From Streptomyces sp. NBC_00237 (GTDB lineage: Bacteria > Actinomycetota > Actinomycetes > Streptomycetales > Streptomycetaceae): a DNA stretch of 64,000 nucleotides. The position numbers and the translations under genes are program-made. The first letter of the stretch is position 1, and the number at the start of each line of letters is the position of its first letter. The notes beneath the pieces are model-generated. The model saw nothing but the letters and a program-made list of their open reading frames with translations. It was not told where the DNA came from and made no database searches. Location: the NCBI RefSeq assembly GCF_026342435.1, contig NZ_JAPEMT010000002.1, forward strand, positions 1,922,001-1,986,000, read 5' to 3'. Below are positions 61,301 to 64,000 of this stretch, piece by piece.

Positions 61301-61604
61301 GATGCGGATCGGCCGGATCCGCGAACTCCGGGACGCGCACCCGCAGTGCCGTGCCGTCCTTGAACACATCAAGCACCGAATGCCCGGCGTCGACGCCGCT
61401 CTCGTCGGGCCCGGCCAGCCTCAGGCTGTCACCCTGGAGCTGGTCCGTCCCGATGTCAGAGCCACGTATGTCGACCACGAACTCCCCGGGTTTCGCAGCC
61501 CGTACCGCTCGCCCGAGAGGGCGCCACCTGGGTTCGCGGGCCGGGACGCCCTCGTGCGCTACCCATGCGTCCAGCGCCGAAACCACTTCTTCCTGCCAGC
61601 CCAC
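58314..61604 (-). CDS. UPF1-like helicase-coiled coil-PLD-zinc finger protein (Mokosh type II-like)
   Basis: The product is 1096 aa from GTG 61604 (GGGGGAAC just upstream). Walker A WGPPGTGKTTVL near 172, then a coiled-coil insert (about 240-560, Glu/Ala/Arg/Leu-rich), motif II VVLVDEAGAATLPE near 586, motif III LLGDFMQLGPIL and motif V/VI VGTVHRFQGREF and FNVAVTRVQTRLYVIG. A PLD module follows with one HKD motif, HQKIVVID near 990, and a C-terminal Cys4 zinc finger (CGGCHKDEV ... CFNRTCPA, about 1045-1075). Helicase of this class plus PLD in one chain is the described layout of Mokosh type II (MkoC) defence. It is the last gene before ku. Confidence 0.8.
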   Translation of the reverse strand: MGWQEEVVSALDAWVAHEGVPAREPRWRPLGRAVRAAKPGEFVVDIRGSDIGTDQLQGDSLRLAGPDESGVDAGHSVLDVFKDGTALRVRVPEFADPADPHLWMKPQPMGFLVKALREGLAALTDAPLAHLMARGEAGTGRLAEVGPPPSVLLPAQSLAYRACMGEGLWLVWGPPGTGKTTVLKRAIGDLIASGKRVLLVSATNIAVDNALLGVIKERRHQDGEVVRVGPPHLREVAEDPNVCLTLRVRQQLANADERRRSVAGQLLEARERARLLDDLERSLTGFDPVAYTSDRIRLDDPTRAPDALVRARTQARREAQTAEKAAADLGVACEVAVEAVRATEQAQDAWKQHDEKMGELAQLRSVVTELEAKALLADSALGDAQELLEGLEKLRGLAKRRAKQERGRAAANLETVRNQAEKAEEKAEAARSILTRNEEALIGPLEEFRRLVPFTKEEIEYRQTTSREVQRDLDRAKRAHRAADALLASLARELGLSKEAASRVAETDRLGHPERHAAAASLKPKVTADEKDRPALERRHRELQEEYDKLARDAQGEIIRRAKAVATTLARFRTTKSVFEGEYDVVLVDEAGAATLPEVLLAVGRAKTTAVLLGDFMQLGPILPDLDGRKRPDVARWILREVYEHFGVESPAAAVNHEGCIVLDVQHRFGHAVMGLANSLAYDGVLKPGPGVARRAHDVNDPEIVIIDTDGLQSLAQVRRTGRRKGWWPAGALLARALVDLHAEDGEEAGVVTPYPVQAEATLEALRDSEAAGSRLAEVGTVHRFQGREFPVVIFDLVEDDYGDGLWMSQASRAPDATPWARNGVRLFNVAVTRVQTRLYVIGSRSRILAAGEQTAMGKLAALSQDRRARSVPATGLISPGTQHDTSLGMFGGRLADVLSRHVEVSDVDDEISFYETFADRLAEARTSLWIWSPWTAKRLIGLLPVLADAVNRGVRVTIFVRDPSDKGQEKQADLVRQLRSVVPTVVPVNVMHQKIVVIDEQTVLLGSLNSLSQSRSREVMLTIRGSHFARKILTHEHAEIFASPPKCGGCHKDEVDLRRRKNGLWYWRCFNRTCPARRGDRAWIMDVQFRRKGRR

Positions 61605-61880
61605 GTTCCCCCGTTACGACAGCGCTGCCCGGATCTTGTTCCTGTTATTAGCAACGAAACGGATCGATGACCAGCAGTTATCCCGCCATTGCGCACGAGA
61701 CCCACCAGCGCTGGAGCCTCGATGTCATCGTGGTGCCGCTGGTCGGGATCCCGGCCAACACCGGCCTCTGAGCGGCGCGCGGGCTCGCGTGTGCCCGCTT
61801 CACGCTGCCGTACCACTGAACACGTCGCCGATGGTGAGGTTTCGCCGGTGACGCCGTTCTTGTAGGTCGGGGTGTTTTGG
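61605..61880. other. Right-edge non-coding region of the island
   Basis: Between the Mokosh-like gene start and the ku stop. A small frame at 61,667-61,771 (34 codons, plus strand, starts MTSSYPAIAHETHQRW) has no ribosome site and no recognisable family; it may be a gene relic. No recombinase fragment is seen. Confidence 0.5.
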
Positions 61881-61937
61881 TCAGGCAGGGGTTCGCTTGC
61901 GGGCGGGCGCCTTCTTGGCCGGGGCTTTTTTGGTGGT
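61879..61937. repeat. Right 59-bp direct repeat (3' end of intact ku)
   Basis: Identical to 38,346-38,404. It covers the last 18 codons and the TGA of ku plus 2 bp beyond, and continues into the ku gene at 61,938. Confidence 0.9.
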
Positions 61938-62876
61938 CGTGGATTTGGAAGTGGCCTTGGCAGCCTTGGTGGTGGATTTGGCCGTAGGGGCTTTGGTGGT
62001 GAGGGCGGGCTTCGATGTGGCCTTCTTCGTGGTGGCCGCCTTCTTGCGGGGCTTGAGTTCGGTGACCTCGGCGGAGTGGTCGAGGTTCTCGCCTCGGGAG
62101 CTCTTCGCGGCGCGGACGCTGTTCTCCAGGGCGGCCATCAGGTCGATGACCTGGGCGTCGCCGCCGGACTTGTCGGGGTTGGTGGGGGAAAGCGCGCCGC
62201 CGTTCTCGGACTTGGTGGCGATGAGTTCCTCGACCGCCTCGCGGTAGTCGTCGTGGAGGGTGGCGAGGTCGACCTCGCCGAGGGTGTCCATCAGGGTGTC
62301 GGCCAGGTCGAGTTCGGCGTCGCGGACGGTGACCTTTCCTTCCGGGGCGATGCCCTCCGGCTGGCGGATCTCGTCGGGCCAGAGGAGGCCGTGCATGGCG
62401 ATGACGTCGTTCACGACGCGGAGCATGCCGAGACGTTCGCGGCCGCGCAGGGCGAATTTGGCGATGGCGACCTTCCGGCTGCGGGCGAGTGCCTCGCGCA
62501 GGAGGGTGTACGGCTTCGCGGCCGGGACTCCGTTGGCGGAGAGGTAGTACGCCTGGTCCATCTGGAGCGGATCGATGGAGGCCAGGGGGACGAAGGCCAC
62601 GATCTCGATGGTGCGGGCGGTGGGGAGCGGAAGGGCGGCCAGGTCGTCGTCCGTGATGGGGATGATCGAGCCGTCGGCGTCCTCGTAGCCCTTGCCGATG
62701 TCGGAGGACTGGACCTCCTGGTCGTCCAGTTCGCAGACCTTGCGGTAGCGGATGCGCCCGCCGTCGGCCGTGTGGATCTGGCGGAAGGAGATGGAGTGGT
62801 TCTCCGTCGCGTTGAAGAGCTTGATGGGGATGCTGACCAGTCCGAAGGAGATGTTGCCGTTCCAGATTGATCTCAT
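61881..62876 (-). CDS. ku: Ku protein of non-homologous end joining
   Basis: The product is 331 aa from ATG 62876 (AAAGGG about 10 nt upstream). The Ku bridge/beta-barrel core (residues 1-250) begins MRSIWNGNISFGLVSIPIKL and includes YRKVCELDDQEV and GRERLGMLRVVNDVIAMHGL. The last 65 residues are a Lys/Ala/Thr-rich basic tail (KKAPAKKAPARKR) as in other streptomycete Ku. Ku binds DNA ends and recruits LigD, which is divergent 33 nt away. The 3' end coincides with the island junction and its frame is intact. Confidence 0.97.
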   Translation of the reverse strand: MRSIWNGNISFGLVSIPIKLFNATENHSISFRQIHTADGGRIRYRKVCELDDQEVQSSDIGKGYEDADGSIIPITDDDLAALPLPTARTIEIVAFVPLASIDPLQMDQAYYLSANGVPAAKPYTLLREALARSRKVAIAKFALRGRERLGMLRVVNDVIAMHGLLWPDEIRQPEGIAPEGKVTVRDAELDLADTLMDTLGEVDLATLHDDYREAVEELIATKSENGGALSPTNPDKSGGDAQVIDLMAALENSVRAAKSSRGENLDHSAEVTELKPRKKAATTKKATSKPALTTKAPTAKSTTKAAKATSKSTTTKKAPAKKAPARKRTPA

Positions 62877-62909
62877 GCCCGTGATCCCTTTCGGTGGGAT
62901 TCTTATGTT

Positions 62910-63797
62910 ATGTCGCCCATCACGGAGGTGGAGGGTCGGAGGCTGGCCCTCAGCAATCTGGAGAAGGTGCTGTTTCCGGAGACGGGGACGACGAAAGGGG
63001 AACTGCTGCATTACGTCGCGACGACGGCGGGGGCGTTGTTGGCGCATGTGCATGATCGGCCGATGTCTTTTCTGCGCTTTCCGGACGGGGTGGGGGGCGA
63101 GGTCTTCTTCACGAAGAATCCGCCGCCCGGGAAGCCCGTTTGGGTGAAGACGGTGGAGGTGTCGAGGTCGGAGGGGGCGACTGCGCGGCAGGTGGTGGTG
63201 GGGGATTTGTCGACGCTGATGTGGGCGGCGAATTTGGTGGTGGAGTTCCATGTACCGCAGTGGCGGGTGGGGTCGGAGGGCGTGGCGGATCGGATGGTTT
63301 TCGATCTCGATCCTGGGGAGCCCGCAGGGATGGCGGAGTGTTGTGAGGTGGCGTTGTGGTTGAGGGCGAGGCTGGAGAGTGACGGGTTCGGGGTGTGGGT
63401 GAAGACGTCGGGGTCGAAGGGGCTGCACGTGCTGGTTCCGGTGGAGCCGACGGCTTCGGAGCGGGTGACCGCGTACGCGAAGGAGGTCGCGAAGGAGGCG
63501 GAGGCGGTGCTTCCGGGGGTCGTGGTGGCGCGAATGGCGCGGGCGGCTCGGGTGGGGCGGGTTTTTGTGGACTTCAGTCAGAACTCGGCTTCGAAGACGA
63601 CGGCGGCTGCTTATTCGGTGCGGGCGAGGAGGGGGGCGACGGTGTCCACTCCCGTGACGTGGGAGGAGGTGGAGGATCCGTCTCGTGAACTGGCGTTCGG
63701 CCTGGACGATGTCGTGGGGCGGCTGGAGCTGTACGGGGATCTACTCGGGCCTTTGCTCAACCCGAATCGGGCGAGAGGGGTGCCGGGGGTGGGGTGA
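62910..63797 (+). CDS. ligD: LigD polymerase/primase-domain protein
   Basis: The product is 295 aa, a stand-alone archaeo-eukaryotic primase-type polymerase domain (LigD-Pol). Motifs: LSNLEKVLFPETGTTKGEL, catalytic FDLDPGEP near 130 (Asp pair), and KTSGSKGLHVLVPV near 165. The ligase and 3'-phosphoesterase domains are not fused, and no separate ligase gene is in the window. It fills or extends ends at Ku-bound breaks. Divergent from ku with a 33-nt gap, so they share a promoter region. Codon use is richer in GGG/TTG than the core. Confidence 0.93.
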   Translation: MSPITEVEGRRLALSNLEKVLFPETGTTKGELLHYVATTAGALLAHVHDRPMSFLRFPDGVGGEVFFTKNPPPGKPVWVKTVEVSRSEGATARQVVVGDLSTLMWAANLVVEFHVPQWRVGSEGVADRMVFDLDPGEPAGMAECCEVALWLRARLESDGFGVWVKTSGSKGLHVLVPVEPTASERVTAYAKEVAKEAEAVLPGVVVARMARAARVGRVFVDFSQNSASKTTAAAYSVRARRGATVSTPVTWEEVEDPSRELAFGLDDVVGRLELYGDLLGPLLNPNRARGVPGVG

Positions 63798-64000
63798 GGG
63801 GCCCTTGCCCTGCACGGGCGGCGGCGGGGGGCTACCGAGGGGGCAGTGAGCAGCCCGGCGGGCGAGGTGCGGGTGGGCTGGGGGGCAGGCCGCTGCGCGG
63901 GGCGTTTCTCCCCTCCCCGCCCCTTCCCTCAAGCGCTGGCCGCGCGGCTCGTCCCGTTGCGTGCGGGTGCGTCGTGGCGGGGCGCGCCCGCGCGGCGGAG
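63798..64000. other. Right-end non-coding sequence
   Basis: The 203 bp after the polymerase gene are G/C-rich with no supported frame or hairpin; whatever follows is outside the window. Confidence 0.4.

Larger units (their letters stand above)
38346..61937. mobile_element. Candidate genomic (defence) island in the 3' end of ku
   Basis: Bounded by the two perfect 59-bp repeats, so excision by recombination between them would remove 23,533 bp and join the membrane-protein gene directly to intact ku. The gene content is largely defence-like: RelE/UvrD fusion, AIPR protein, kinase, type I R-M operon, DndB-like protein and Mokosh-like helicase-nuclease. Composition varies, with hsdS clearly lower in G+C. 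No integrase, transposase, relaxase or origin is recognisable, so the transfer mechanism is unknown. Confidence 0.65.

Noticed and set aside
39857-61604. DISARM or BREX system
   Set aside because: A PLD/helicase protein, methylases and a kinase are present, but DrmA/DrmB and PglZ/BrxC-type genes are absent, and the kinase is far shorter than PglW.

Overview
The window is a high-GC actinobacterial chromosome segment, almost certainly Streptomyces. Evidence: codon third positions are nearly all G/C, GTG/TTG starts are frequent, and gene order from the STAS protein to the argS-related gene follows (in reverse numbering) the S. coelicolor block around SCO5351-SCO5387 as I remember it. It divides into a conserved core (about 1-38,345), a 23.5-kb accessory island (38,346-61,937), and the ku/ligD repair pair (61,881-63,797).

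Core, left to right: an incomplete P-loop regulator, a STAS protein and 3-hydroxybutyryl-CoA dehydrogenase; a TetR repressor divergent from a DrrAB-type ABC exporter; a PduO-type cobalamin adenosyltransferase; a membrane protein; and the chitin module chiS-chiR-chiC, with paired 12-bp repeats at the chiC promoter. Then, on the minus strand: a DUF2550 gene next to the complete F1Fo ATP synthase operon (atpI-B-E-F-H-A-G-D-C), a WecA/MraY-type transferase, glyA, a phosphatase-like protein lacking its nucleophilic Cys, a Sua5/TsaC protein, prmC, prfA, rpmE, an LCP cell-wall ligase with an ECF-type promoter, rho with a very long Arg/Asp/Gly-rich insert, thrB, thrC, hom, lysA, an ArgRS-derived protein without a catalytic core, and a response regulator. 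A tRNA-Arg(CCG) and a small membrane protein gene close the core.

Island: two perfect 59-bp direct repeats, each containing the last 18 codons plus stop of ku, bracket 38,346-61,937. The right copy belongs to intact ku; the left copy is a stranded ku tail. Between them lie an unrecognised protein, a RelE-like/UvrD-helicase fusion, an AIPR-family protein with a PD-(D/E)XK-like core, a Ser/Thr kinase with a helical C-terminus, a HATPase/XRE/DUF397 regulatory trio, a type I restriction-modification operon (hsdM-hsdS-hsdR) headed by an HTH-methylase-TRD protein, a DndB-like DGQHR-family protein, and a helicase-coiled coil-PLD-zinc finger protein resembling Mokosh type II. No integrase or transposase is visible. 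I read this as an anti-phage defence island that entered at the 3' end of ku and restored it.

Coupling: the core genes cover translation termination and release-factor methylation, aspartate-family amino-acid synthesis, energy generation and cell-wall glycopolymer synthesis. The island adds methylation-based self-marking, restriction and several helicase/nuclease effectors. The minus-strand set ATPase-kinase-AIPR-RelE/UvrD (46,658 to 39,857) is the best candidate for an undescribed system. All assignments come from reading the sequence; no database search was run.
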